This document shows positions 48,440-58,831 of a stretch of 64,000 nucleotides of DNA, piece after piece (the first letter of the stretch is position 1; the number at the start of each line of letters is the position of its first letter). The stretch is from Haemonchus contortus (taxonomy: Eukaryota > Nematoda > Chromadorea > Rhabditida > Trichostrongylidae), in assembly GCA_000469685.2 (NCBI GenBank), contig LS997565.1, positions 2,866,505-2,930,504 on the forward strand. The letters are read 5' to 3'. Under the pieces are notes generated by a model that did not search any database, was not told the origin of the DNA, and saw only the letters and a program-made list of their open reading frames with translations. The position numbers were made by a program, and so were the translations under genes.

Positions 48440-49047
48440 CAATTTCTGCATTCATGTATAATGAACTTTGTCGCTATCGTTCCTTTACGAAGTTTTACTG
48501 CATAACCCAAGGTTTCTGTCAAAGTTTCCTTTTCAGAATCCGCTCAGATCCATTATATCTGATTTCAGATTTTCGAGGTGAGACCCCTAGAAATGAATCG
48601 ATCGTTGGGCTACAGCTGAGGAAGATGAATTTTGGCCACGACTTCGGTAGTATTCCGTTCTATTAAGTTTTTTCTATTTCTCTTTCTCACGCTTTTGGTC
48701 TATAAATGGCTGCGAGGTAACAGCCAGCTTTCTGATGAGCCAATGCTGGACTAAGAGTGTTGGGAAAGGTACACGTAAGAAGCGGCGATTTCTGCCTCGC
48801 TGGCTTAACCTTACACGCGTGCAGCTTACTGTAGCCAGTTGTACGCAATGACACACAACCTGGGACAGCTCGTCCACATATCCTTCCATCTAACTTTGTT
48901 GCACGACATGCCGTCCTAGAAGCGCAACCTCTACCCAAACCGATCAGTATGTAATGGCGCGTTCACCAACAGTAAGCAATATAGATAAAGTTTATTAGGC
49001 ATGTGAAGAGCATGAAGATAATGTTATCATCATGGATGACGTCATCA
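48440..49047. other. No supported gene
   Basis: Spacer between the tRNA and the CAAX-ending gene. Open frames are short and without domain. Confidence 0.4.
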
Positions 49048-49585
49048 TCACATAAGTATGCAACAGACACGTTCGGGCGGTCGCAGATCGGCCGTGTATC
49101 GTTGGGTATTTTGTTTGAGTGCTTGATGTATCTGCTCGAATCGGGTCGGTGCTTTCTCGATGTCGGGTAGAGTGAGGTCCTGAACAGAAAAGGGTAGAAG
49201 TGAGGAGTATTATTGAGCATCATACACATGTCAAAATACGAAAGTAAGACTTCCGATATCTGAACAGTAATGACTTAGATTGGTGTGCAAAAGTTTTCCC
49301 CAAAACGGTTTTTTGTTGTTATTTTCTCTTCACTGGATCGATAGCCAGTTTCCAACACCACTTTATTCTACGATTACTACTGTTGTGAAAAAGATAAAGT
49401 TTTCTTTTTGTTCACAAAGTTCAACAAAAGTCCCTACTCCTTCTTACGAGCTATTGTAGATCTGATTCATAATAATGAGAAAAACCCACTATGCAACGAT
49501 TTGCAATTTGTGTTCGGACGGAGGAATTCGGTTGAAATGTGGCCAATTGAACACGAGGAGCGTCGATCTTAGGATACCCGTACCT
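49048..49585 (-). CDS. Unrecognised protein with CAAX-like C-terminus, last two exons
   Basis: Minus-strand exons 49490-49585 and 49048-49179 join in phase 0 across an intron with GTGGGT and CTGTTCAG ends. They read RYGYPKIDAPRVQLATFQPN through ANRCI and then DLTLPDIEKAPTRFEQIHQ through LRPPERVCCILM-stop. The last four residues, CILM, fit a CaaX prenylation box and the preceding Cys could be palmitoylated, which would place the product on a membrane. I do not recognise the family. Upstream exons should lie to the right, beyond foldback copy C at 49625-49906, but none was identified. Exon quality (no stops, good splice sites, even codon use) is the main support. Confidence 0.5.
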
Positions 49586-49624
49586 CTGAAAATCATCAGT
49601 TCTACTAATAAAACCTCATGCCAA

Positions 49625-49906
49625 TGGCTGCTTTCATAGTCCGCCGGCCGGCCGGTCGGCCGCGTGCTATGAGGCAGTGCTAGGGGGGGGGGGGGGGAGG
49701 AGGAGGGCGTGAGACGGTCGGTCGAAGGGCTGAAAACAAAGAAGAACAAGATCAAAAACCAAACAACCAGGGGCTGGTACAAATGGTTTTTGATCTTGCC
49801 TCTCCTTGTTTACAGCCCTTCTAGGGGCTGACCGACCGTCTGCCGCCCTCATCCTCCCCTAGCACTGCCTCGTGGCACGCCGGCCGGCGGACTATGAAAG
49901 CAGCCA
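49625..49906. mobile_element. Foldback element, copy C (282 bp)
   Basis: A palindrome bounded by TGGCTGCTTTCATAGTCCGC and its complement. Arms contain CCGGCCGG, GGCAGTGCTAGGGG, a G-run at 49684-49697, GACGGTCGGTCG, GGGCTG and GATCAAAAACCA. Same termini and TGCTAGGGG block as copy B. It appears to lie within an intron of the CAAX-ending gene. Confidence 0.85.
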
Positions 49907-50191
49907 ATGACATCGGTGGCTTCAACAAAAATTAATCAGGAAAACTGCGAGTTTTCAACACAATATTGCTCTACGGTTATTATCGCTGATGGATATTTAA
50001 TCCATGCTTCTTACTTTTCTAAACTTAAAAGAGATCCCTGATATTTGAGTATCTCATTCACAGATCTGAGAGGGATCTTGTCAAGAAAGGAGAACTTTCA
50101 AGTTCAGCCGAGGCGCACCGATCGGCAATGGTGCCCTTCACCAATATGTACGAAGTCACAGGTAGCTACCAGAAATTCGACATAGGATATA

Positions 50192-50573
50192 CCGGGTCCG
50201 GGAACTTCTCCCCTAACACGGCGTCGCACACGCCGCACCCGCCGCGTATCGCAGGATTGCGATGGAAGATTGGAGCGCGCAATTTGTGTGGTGGGGAGTC
50301 CTTTAAACATTTGAATTGGCCGGCCGCTCTCTTCAGTTCCAATGCGATTTTGATCGTCGTTTATATAGGAGGAGTCATTTGAATTAATCAAGTCTAATAA
50401 ACATGGAAACTAAAAAGAAACAGAAGAAAAAACAATAAATTCCAATGAAAAAGCAAGCCAGTCAAGGAAAAATTCCGCGTCCTATCGATTGGCGGGAGTA
50501 CGGTAATTGCAGTGACGTTTGCCGCATGCCGCAAGGGAGAATGCCGCGATAGGGTAGAAGTTCCGTTACCCGG
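50192..50573 (+). mobile_element. MITE family 2, copy 2
   Basis: About 382 bp, starting CGGGTCCGGGAACTTCTCCC and ending GGTAGAAGTTCCGTTACCCG; collinear with the copy at 39455-39838. Non-coding. Confidence 0.7.
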
Positions 50574-53163
50574 ATATACCGACTAATTTTAAGTAATCGG
50601 TAACTGAGGTTCAAAGCCAGGCCACCCCATTTCAGAGAAGGTAGTGGCTAACCATGCTCTCAAAAGGGCGAAAATAAAAGACTTCCGCGAGCAATCAATG
50701 AGCTCAACTATCGTAACCTACACAGAATACTTTACGTTTCGTCAGCAGGTCGTTCTCCGGCTTGTTCGGATTAATTGTGGGGGAAAATTTCTGTTCATCG
50801 CAGATTACATGGTAAAATCTGGACGTTGTAGACACAGGCATGAGTTCACGGGAAGGATGTGGGAAGGAGAAAGACTTTCATCAGATTGAGTTTTAGATTA
50901 GAAGACAAAGCTTCACAGAATTGAAATTCGAGATATTAGGAATAGCTAAGTAAGAGAAAAAAGTGAAAAAGAAAAGAAATTTATGATTGAGAATGCCGCT
51001 GACACCCTCCGATTATGGGCAACTGTGCAACGCCTGCGATTTATCCTGTCCAAAAGTACACGGCGCATTATCTGCCTAGGCGTAGACTATGAGCGTAAAA
51101 TCAATATCTATATATACATGCTTGCGTTTGCAATGATGACATGGCTCAAAAAGAAAGATGGGAATTTTTTCAGAACCTGTTCATTAACATATACTGATCT
51201 CAGGTGGGAATGTGAGCTCTGTCATTTCGGCTGCAAGAATTCGTTGTGTTGAACCGTCCAAATCGACAAATCGCAGCTCTGATAGTCGTTTTATAACCAT
51301 CGACGTTGACATATTATTGCCTGAAATGGAATGTATTGGGAAAATGTCATGAATACCTTAAACTCAACGACTACAGACGTTACAATTTCTTCAAAAATTG
51401 AAAACTATCCCCATGAATTCCGCGTTATAACTTCTACGCTTATGTCCCTGATAAGATCTTATTGACGTAGGCGACTCAAAATTTTTTTATGAAAAAATCG
51501 AAAAAAGAGGTTTGAGAAATTTAACAAGAACAAAATTTAGGGACTATACCTTGCTGCGGCTACTAAAGATTCACAGATGCACGATAACATTAAGCACCAC
51601 TCAAAGGCAGAGTTCACGATAATTTTGGGTAATCCAGATTATGATGAAACATGGAAGACAAGATCGAAAGTAGTGCGACTGAGGTGAAAAAACTGCGTGC
51701 ATCGGTGTTTCCAAAGTGAAAAAGGCTTCGAAAAAACGTGAAAAAGGAGGCTGGACGAGAATGAAGCCAAAAAATGAAAAAGAGTAGGGCGTTCGTCCTT
51801 TAAACAGTGTGTTTCACTGCACGCGCGTGGGTCCTGGTGCGAATAACGGACAATGGTAAGCAAAAATTCATTCACTTATAAGCATAAATAAACAAAACCC
51901 CAGTAACAACAGAAGTAGCTCACCTTTTTCAGCCTCTAGGAGTAGGTAATTAAATAAGGGATCGCGACAGCAAAAAGAAAAACAGAGGAAAGAAGGATGG
52001 GAGAAAAACATCGTCTCATCACTCGACGATCAGCTGATTGTGTGTGGGTCCTAGAACGAATAATAGCAATCTGTATTGTCTCGACACTCGTCTAATGTGA
52101 CACCGATCGAGGGGTGGCACGATACGGCAGCAACGCTTCTTCCACTACGCCCTAAGCGCCGAGACTGTGGGAGCGAGAAGGACCCTTCTACCACCCATGG
52201 AAGCGCTGAGTATTCCTGAAGGAAGAACTCAGCAACCTTTTTAATCGTGAACCGTGCCTTCAAGGCTTTGATCGGATAACCATGTAAATACTTATGGAGA
52301 AGTTGCTGCGTTAGTGCACCCAATGAAAGGTGGGATTAAGCACTCGAGTTGAGATAGGGAACAACAAATCGGGGCTTTGAAATCGTATGCGAAACGTCAC
52401 CTTAGACTGGAGAAAGGCAGTTTGAGGAGGCAATACAAAACTTGAAAAAAGTAATTTTACTTCCTGGATTTTTTAACGTTTTATTACTTTAATTTTACAA
52501 TACCAATATTGCCTTTGCAGTGATACTGAGGAAGAAGCTTGATGCGTCAATTTTCTATCGAATATCAGACAGAAGAGTTTGCTTGGATGGCATCGCGTAG
52601 TTTTTCAGTACAAATTGCTAGCCAGCTGGCAACGTACATATTTATCCACAGAATGAAATATTCGCAAGGATGCAATAATTGCAGTTGTCGGTAGGATTTT
52701 CGACTTCCTAATAACACATTTTTGGATAAATTTAGAGGGAGAAGTTTTGAAAAAAATGGTATTCGGAAAAAAGCTTTTGCACATGGGTTCAGCATAAGAC
52801 ATTATGAGGAGAACAAGCAAATTCAGGTCCTCAACTTTTACACCACTGAATCAGCATGGGACTAATCAACGAGATATGAAATGACGAGCAGGGGCGGTTA
52901 CATATCCGAAAAAGTTCGGATTTTCCAATCCTTTTATTTACTCTGTGAATTCATTTATCTATGTTTTGAATGGGATCGATAAAAAGGAACTTTGTTTGAA
53001 CAACTGAATCAAGTCAACTAGCGGATTTGTGAAAAGTCAGGTGGGAAGACATTACTCAAAAAGGTCGTCGCTTCAAAGAATCCCAGCAATCAAAGGGATA
53101 TTTGCTTGTATTCAGCTGAAATATGCTTTGGTAACAAAGACCAACACCAGAACTAAGCCCAAA

Positions 53164-53169
53164 TATAAA
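53164..53169 (+). promoter_or_regulatory. TATA box of the left SXP/RAL-2 gene
   Basis: TATAAA within AAATATAAAG, 150 bp before the ATG and conserved at 62176 in the right copy. Confidence 0.5.
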
Positions 53170-53303
53170 GCAGGCAGACAGACAGGGAGAAAGCGCAGTA
53201 GCTCTTCGTTGTCTCATCAACTGTAGTTCCAGATTGCTAATCAAGACTCATCGCTTAGAAACTTTTCCTCACTTCTATATTTCAGAAATCACTTACTGCA
53301 GAG

Positions 53304-53312
53304 GAATTTCAG
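53304..53312 (+). promoter_or_regulatory. Probable spliced-leader trans-splice acceptor
   Basis: GGAATTTCAG followed by A and the ATG at 53314. A TTTCAG this close to the start, with no upstream exon needed, is the nematode trans-splice pattern; it is conserved as AAATTTCAGA-ATG at 62313-62323. Confidence 0.55.
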
Positions 53313-53313
53313 A

Positions 53314-54680
53314 ATGAAACTTCTCATCTTGTTGTTCATTGCCGCAGCAGCAGCCCATCCAGGGATTATGTGGATGGAACTTCTCCACGCACCATTTCTG
53401 GCGGAAGTCAGCTGGAATGCTCAATTCGACTACTTCAAAATCCTCTACAATCAAACGCTGACCATAGCTAAGCAGAAGGAAGAAATCAAGCTCTGGGCAA
53501 AAAGAAATGACGTCTCGGTACGTGAAATAACGATTTGAAAAAGCAAAACCATTCGGCAGAGAAAAATTTGCAGTGTTTTAGAAAGAAGTGACGAGTTTCT
53601 TCCACAAATTCAACAAGCGCATGGAGAAGACGAACAAGGACGTAGCTAAAGTGATTCACGCATTACCAATAGCTCTTCGAAATCTCACGAAAATCATGAA
53701 GAATGAGAAGCAGACCTTACCAGAAATGATGGCAGCCATAAAACATTTGAAGGAGGAACAACCTCTGGTGGGTAGATTTCTTCTCAAGTGACCAATTTAC
53801 TCCTATGCAGAGGTTCACCTGACCATGACTAGACATTTTTGAAAAGGCTATCAATTTCCAGGTCTTCCGTGTGCTGAAGTCAGCTATCAAAGAAGTGATG
53901 CATGAACATGGTTCACATGGAACTCACACAAATTCTCATGAGGGTCGTCAAACCACGCATAAGCACGGTTCCCACAGGCCTCACCCAAATCTCCATGAGG
54001 AACGTCACACCACGCACAAGCAGGGCACACACGAAACTCTCCCGAAATCGCATGAGGGACTTCAAGTCACACATGAGTCCAATTCCCATGGACCTCATTC
54101 GAAGCCGCATGCGGAACGTCAAACCACACATAAGCCCCATTTCCACGAACCCCACTCAAAGCAGGCCGAAGAACATCAAGCCACGCACCAACATAACACA
54201 TGAAACACATCCAGGTACTCATAAAGAAGGTCAAGTCACACATAAGCCCTTTCCAACGAACCCCACCCAAAGCCAGAAGAGGAACTTCAAGTGACGCATG
54301 AGCAGGTTACACACGAAACTTATCCAAGTCCACATGAGGAACCCGAAGTCACGAGTAAGCCCGATTCTCTTGAATCCTACACAAAGCCGTATGAGGAACA
54401 TCAAACCACACAGGGGCCCGGTGGTCCACCCGATTTCAACCCAAAACCCCATGGAGCACATATTCCACTTGGTGGCCCCGAACCTGAAAAAACTCAACAG
54501 GGGAAACCCTGGCAAAACCCCAGGAACAAAGGATGGAATAATGGACCTTCTAATGGCTGGCCCAACAACGGACCAGAGAATAGGCCATTCGGAGCAGCTC
54601 CGTGGAACGGTGGGGGATGGCGATTTGATCCTTTCGGTATCTTCGACCACTGGTTCGGTTTCTTCGGAGGAATGCTGTAG
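53314..54680 (+). pseudogene. SXP/RAL-2 family gene with His-rich repeat tail, frameshifted copy
   Basis: Exons 53314-53517, 53582-53767 and 53862 onward. Signal peptide MKLLILLFIAAAAAHP; the SXP/RAL-2 (DUF148) core spans exons 1-2 (FLAEVSWNAQFDYFKIL, NQTLTIAKQKEEIKLWAK, then FFHKFNKRMEKTNKDVAKV). Exon 3 encodes 19-residue repeats such as HGSHRPHPNLHEERHTTHK. Relative to the right copy a 2-bp loss near 54190 leads to TGA at 54201-54203, so the product would be 243 residues with five repeats. A second 1-bp loss near 54248 restores the frame, and the rest (THEQVTHETYPSPHEE to WFGFFGGML) remains open to 54680. One 57-bp repeat unit is also missing. It is either a recent pseudogene, a functional truncated form, or the result of sequence errors. 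Confidence 0.8.
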
Positions 54681-54841
54681 ATTCTCTGTTCATATTAAAC
54701 CATTGCCTCCTTAGTTATGAATATGAGGTCATATAGTCCCAAACGTTCTCATTATTTGTTGTCGCCATATTATTTTCCCAAACACCTGTTATCTGTTGAT
54801 ACATCAGTTGCGGCAATGATTTCGTGAAAATGCGGTGTACC

Positions 54842-54847
54842 AATAAA
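54842..54847 (+). terminator. Poly(A) signal, left SXP/RAL-2 gene
   Basis: AATAAA 162 nt past the distal stop at 54680; conserved in the right copy at 63904. An ATTAAA variant also lies only about 13 nt past the stop. Confidence 0.5.
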
Positions 54848-54948
54848 ATTCCCAAAAAGTTCGAAAACTTTTCGAATTCTCTTCCGGACGTCGTTTTTAC
54901 AGTGAATATATAAAGTAAATCCTGTGCCAAGCTCATACAAACATTACA

Positions 54949-55165
54949 TTACAGTTGGCAAGCATCAGTTAAAGGCGAAGACTTGTTGCCAGGTAGTAAT
55001 GCTGGTGAAAGAACATTGTTACTACATTCAGAAAACGATTGCTTGACCGGAACACCATTTGTTTCGAAGACTACATTCGTGGAGTCATAACGACTCCGTT
55101 TTCTCTGATCTCTGCTAGCCAAATCCATCAAAATCACCAAATCAGAATCAATCCAGAAATTGATT
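54949..55165 (-). CDS. Possible 3' exon of an unknown minus-strand gene
   Basis: After an acceptor-like GGCTCAG, a minus-strand frame reads RVINFWIDSDLVILMDLASR and then a Ser/Asn/Pro-rich end to TAA (about 71 residues). It begins at the edge of the duplicated block, so it has no partner in the window for comparison. Only protein-like composition supports it; no family recognised. Confidence 0.3.
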
Positions 55166-55831
55166 ACTCGGTCTGAGCCTTAATCTTGTCCTGATAGACT
55201 CCATCAGATAAGGTTGACAATGGAACACTTGGTAGAAAATACCAACACGATAACACGAGCACACGAAAGATGGGATCCTAGACCTGTTCAAAAATCAGCA
55301 TGAGATCCTAACTCCAAATGGATATCCTCTGTCTTGGCACTTTCAATGTAATAAATTCTTGTTATGAAAAACAATGCATCGTGTCTCCTCGAGTGAGAAG
55401 GGTCCAATGGATCACATCAGCTTGCGACAGGGGTGATTGAAGACGTAGTTGGTGCCCTCTCAGAACAAATTGATAATGAATTGATGACCGGCGATCGTCT
55501 AAGTTGCAGCAGGGATTCCTGTCATTTTAGCCACTGCTTCTTTTCCTTCCCCCATACGATCTTTTGGACTCACTATTGCCATATGGATGGTGATGTGTAC
55601 ACATATCGCAGAGCAACATCTTAGGAAAAAGTTACCAGCTGCGCAGCTGTTTCTACAGTAAATTCGCTGCAAGATTACTGTAGTAACTCATGAAGCAATC
55701 TTGAACTCTTCAATTAAACATCATGCCGGCGTAAAACGAGCCTTCAAGACCACCTTGTTCAGCTTCGCATACACATTTTCGAAACAACCTATTTTGAAAT
55801 AACAAAACTGGAAGATTAGATAATTTACCAG

Positions 55832-56647
55832 AATAAAGGCCAATACTATCGCCGTAATGCATTCATTCCATCATTCCCATCGATGCAACTATTCGAGCTC
55901 ACTCAAGAGTTCTTCGACGAAAACTTCAACAAAGTCATGGATGTTCTCGAGAACGTACCACCAGAGCAGGTAACGTGACTGCTTAATTTACAGCCCATAA
56001 CGGCGCTTTATCCCTCGCTAGAAAGGGAGGCCTGGCATTTACGCGACTGTTGACATGGAGGATATATTCCGATTTTTTTGCAAACAGTATCAAGAATCTC
56101 GTATTAGGCATGGTCTCGAATAAGCCTGTCATGAGATGAGCGTCCAGGTGAGAAAGTAGATTCGGTAGTAACAGGTTGTTAGCTCGATACAGTCTCTACC
56201 AGAAAAAAAAATAGTGGTAGACAAAAACAGCTCGGGCTCAATGATAACTGAACGTTACTGTTAGCCGTTATGTAGTAAGTGCGGTATACAGGCATCACAC
56301 TTTCAGCATGATCTTCTAGAAGGAAAGGAATTTCAGAAATTGAACAAGAGTACCGTAAGTATCAATTCTTTGTAGAGAAAACGATTCTAGTAAGGCACAC
56401 CCTGATTTACATTACTATACCATCGAGCCTGCGGTAGCGCTGCGTCGTACAACCATCATATCCGATAACTCCTCTTTGTGCACATTTGAAGAAAAGGTCC
56501 CCTTACTCACTTCTGTGCAATCAGAATACCACCCAAAGCGGATCTAGTGATACCAGCCACACAGGTGGCACCGACACGAAACCAGTCATTCACAAAGAAA
56601 CGGTCACAGACACAGGACACCATAAGGTGGTGGGCAATGACGAATAA
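55832..56647 (+). CDS. Unrecognised small protein, last three exons
   Basis: Exons 55832-55969, 56307-56354 and 56525-56647 are all phase 0 and give 102 residues to TAA: NKGQYYRRNAFIPSFPSMQL, ELTQEFFDENFNKVMDVLEN, then HDLLEGKEFQKLNKST, then a Thr/Ser/Gly-rich tail (TTQSGSSDTSHTGGTDTKPV) ending HHKVVGNDE. Good splice signals (TTACCAG, TTTCAG, ATCAG acceptors; GTAAC and GTAAG donors). A start exon with signal peptide was not found in 55170-55830. It lies between the two SXP/RAL-2 genes; the FFDENFNKVMDVLENVP helix has a flavour of the second half of that family, so it may be a diverged relative. That link is inference. Confidence 0.5.
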
Positions 56648-56670
56648 TATTAACGGGTGAACTCAGGGGC

Positions 56671-56868
56671 CTCTCAGCGGAGTATCAGAACGTATGAAGA
56701 GGCTGAGACTTTACAATATTGCAAAATCTGTAGGCTTGAAGACCCCTCTGTGGCATGATCAGGCTTGCAGACCCCTCTGTGGCATGATTGATAGGTCTTC
56801 AAGCCTACAGATTTTGCAATATTGTAAAGTCTCATCCTCTCCCTACGTTCTGATACTCCGCTGAGAGG
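56671..56868. mobile_element. Foldback structure of about 200 bp
   Basis: Inverted arms of about 70-80 bp: CTCTCAGCGGAGTATCAGAACGTA... and ...CTACGTTCTGATACTCCGCTGAGAG, continuing through ACTTTACAATATTGCAAAAT and CTGTAGGCTTGAAGACC. The loop contains a direct repeat of AGACCCCTCTGTGGCATGAT. It abuts, and probably extends, the dispersed repeat at 56880-57100. Confidence 0.8.
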
Positions 56869-56879
56869 GGTGTGGCGCA

Positions 56880-57100
56880 TTAGGAACGAAATGGTCGCGT
56901 CGCGGTGAGAGGGGCGTCGCGCGCGAAGGAATGTAGCAGGATTCAGCTGTAGGTAGGAAATACAAGAGCAAAAGTACTAATAATAGAATTATGCATAAAA
57001 TAATGATCGCATATCGATTGAGCTGATATGAAGAACGCCAAGCTGCAATAACGGCAGATGAGTGTCCGCGACAGCCACGTGCGGCGAATCGATTACCCAA
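56880..57100 (-). repeat. Dispersed repeat, copy 2 of 2
   Basis: Minus-strand copy of the repeat at 35200-35450 (shared ATCGATTCGCCGCACG, CATTCCTTCGCGCGCGACG, CATTTCGTTCCTAATGCG). Its end runs into the foldback at 56671-56868. Confidence 0.6.
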
Positions 57101-57770
57101 AATCGTTCCTAACGCCCTCCCATGCCACAGAGTTGCCTCCCCACTCGCGGAGCTTAGAAAGCACGCCTGTGCCTACCATCACGATAGCTTTTTTTGAGCA
57201 CCATTAAACATAAAAAGTCTCACTCTCCAAGAATACCCATGCAGGATGAGCAACAAAAGTATGAGAACTTTTTGTATTATAATACTATTGCTTGAAGGAA
57301 TGACAGCGGCACGCTGAGCAGCCCAACGGTGATAAGGGAATCCCATTTAGTGAGAACATTTTGTAGCAACGAATTTCAATTGAGTGGACTTTTCAATTTC
57401 AGTTTGCTAACGCCAAAAAATTACCGCTGTCGATATGCATTCTATTTACCGACAAAAAATGGGCACAAGCAAGTAGTCCGCAAGGAACGGATCTGATCAA
57501 AAATGAAACATTTCAATAAAATTATGTTACATTCTTTGTCAGTCGATGCACTAGTAATCACATATTTCCCATAATACAAAGAACCGGACCTATAACAGTT
57601 AGTAGAGTATAGTACCGATTGTTGAGCAAGAATAGCAAAAGCGATAGAGTGAGAACAATCGTATAGAAATCACATCAATCAAAAAAATAGTATACATTTG
57701 TGAACAAACGAGAGTGATATGATGTTAAAGGTGAATTATGCAATCAATAACGGATCATGAAAGGCAAATT
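57100..57770. other. Spacer, no gene seen
   Basis: AT-rich intergenic sequence. Confidence 0.4.
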
Positions 57771-57774
57771 GGAA

Positions 57775-58831
57775 TCAATCGGCGTCCAAGGCAGCCATTC
57801 TTAAGATCTGTTCACAGACCTTTTTGTAGAGGAAGGCGTCACCACATAATCGTTTTCGTCGAATTCCAATCTAGTAATCAATGTATTAAAAATCAAATGG
57901 ATACATATTGAAAGCATGAAAGGATCTGATTAAGCCTGAACGTAAATCCAAAAATCGCATTTAGTATTTTCTTCCAGTATTCCACTTAGTTCGTCTCCGA
58001 AATGCGTTCCTCCCACTCGCTCCCACTCCCATCACCAGAAAAAGCATCGTTCGAGGGGATAAAGGGAGGGGAAATGGGACAAAGAACGGAGTGACACCCA
58101 AAATGTCAGCTTTTCATAGAATCACCCAAACACAGAGAGTTGCGAAGCTGTAACAAATGTCTTTTGGAAAGGTGTTCGGAACGCAAAGTTCCGATATGGC
58201 AGAAACGAACCCATACCTGTTTCAAGGTGAATATTCACTTAGATTAAGCGCTCTAATTATCGTATTCCGCACCAAGTAAAAAAACTACTCGTTTGGACAT
58301 TTTTATAGGGATGAATATTGAAATTACCTTTCCCATATTCTGCACGACAACCACCTCCAGTTCAACCGTAAGTGCATGACCGGCTTTATCCTTTTGTTTT
58401 TCAGATATTTTCCATCTACAAACTTCACATTCAGCACAGTCGATGAAAAAATTATCAAACTAAACATAAATACCTGAAAAAATGAACCGAGCTACTCACC
58501 CATTAATTTCATACTTGATAGTCTGTTGTTCAATCACTTAAATGAGCTCTTGTTTTACTCTTTCGGCATCTGTCGAGTTAGTTACTGATACGTTAATCAT
58601 TCTCTATAACATCGGAATACAGGGCGATTTACTCCCTTTCTATGAAAAAGAACCGACTTCTACAGTTTTCAGCACTTGTGGTGAGTCATTTCTCAGTTTT
58701 CGTGGTGTTAGTAGGTTAATAACACGATTGGCCTTGCGCTCCAGCGAAGCGAACACCTGAACAATTACTGCAATTGAGACCACTATGAAAAAAACGTGTA
58801 CAAAAGCTGGATCACTGAATATCCACGCCAT
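57775..58831 (-). CDS. Candidate small membrane protein with Cys motif
   Basis: Three minus-strand exons compatible in phase 0: 58664-58831, 58328-58459 and 57775-57870, total 131 residues. Exon 1 starts MAWIFSDPAFVHVFFIVVSI and holds one hydrophobic segment (about residues 9-27), then basic residues. Exon 2 reads FDNFFIDCAECEVCRWKISE to ELEVVVVQNMGK, with Cys spacing C-x2-C-x2-C. Exon 3 is IGIRRKRLCGDAFLYKKVCE to AALDAD. Exons 2 and 3 are the better supported; exon 1 rests on frame and a weak GTAGAA donor. Its ATG falls exactly at the duplication breakpoint (58831/58832), so the start may be fortuitous. The CxxC recalls saposin-like or canopy-type domains, but no assignment is made. Confidence 0.4.

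Larger units (their letters stand above)
50628..54945 (+). repeat. Segmental duplication, left copy
   Basis: This block matches 58832-64000 in order and orientation, from CATTTCAGAGAAGGTAG through the SXP/RAL-2 gene and its 3' flank. The left copy retains about 350 bp (51715-52065) missing on the right and lacks the 1.3-kb insertion at 60350-61652. The sequences outside the left boundaries are unrelated, placing the breakpoint near 50628/58832. Confidence 0.85.

Noticed and set aside
53029..53226. 65-codon ORF upstream of each SXP/RAL-2 gene, conserved in both copies
   Set aside because: Conservation reflects the recent duplication; it begins at GTG, overlaps the TATA region and has no peptide features.
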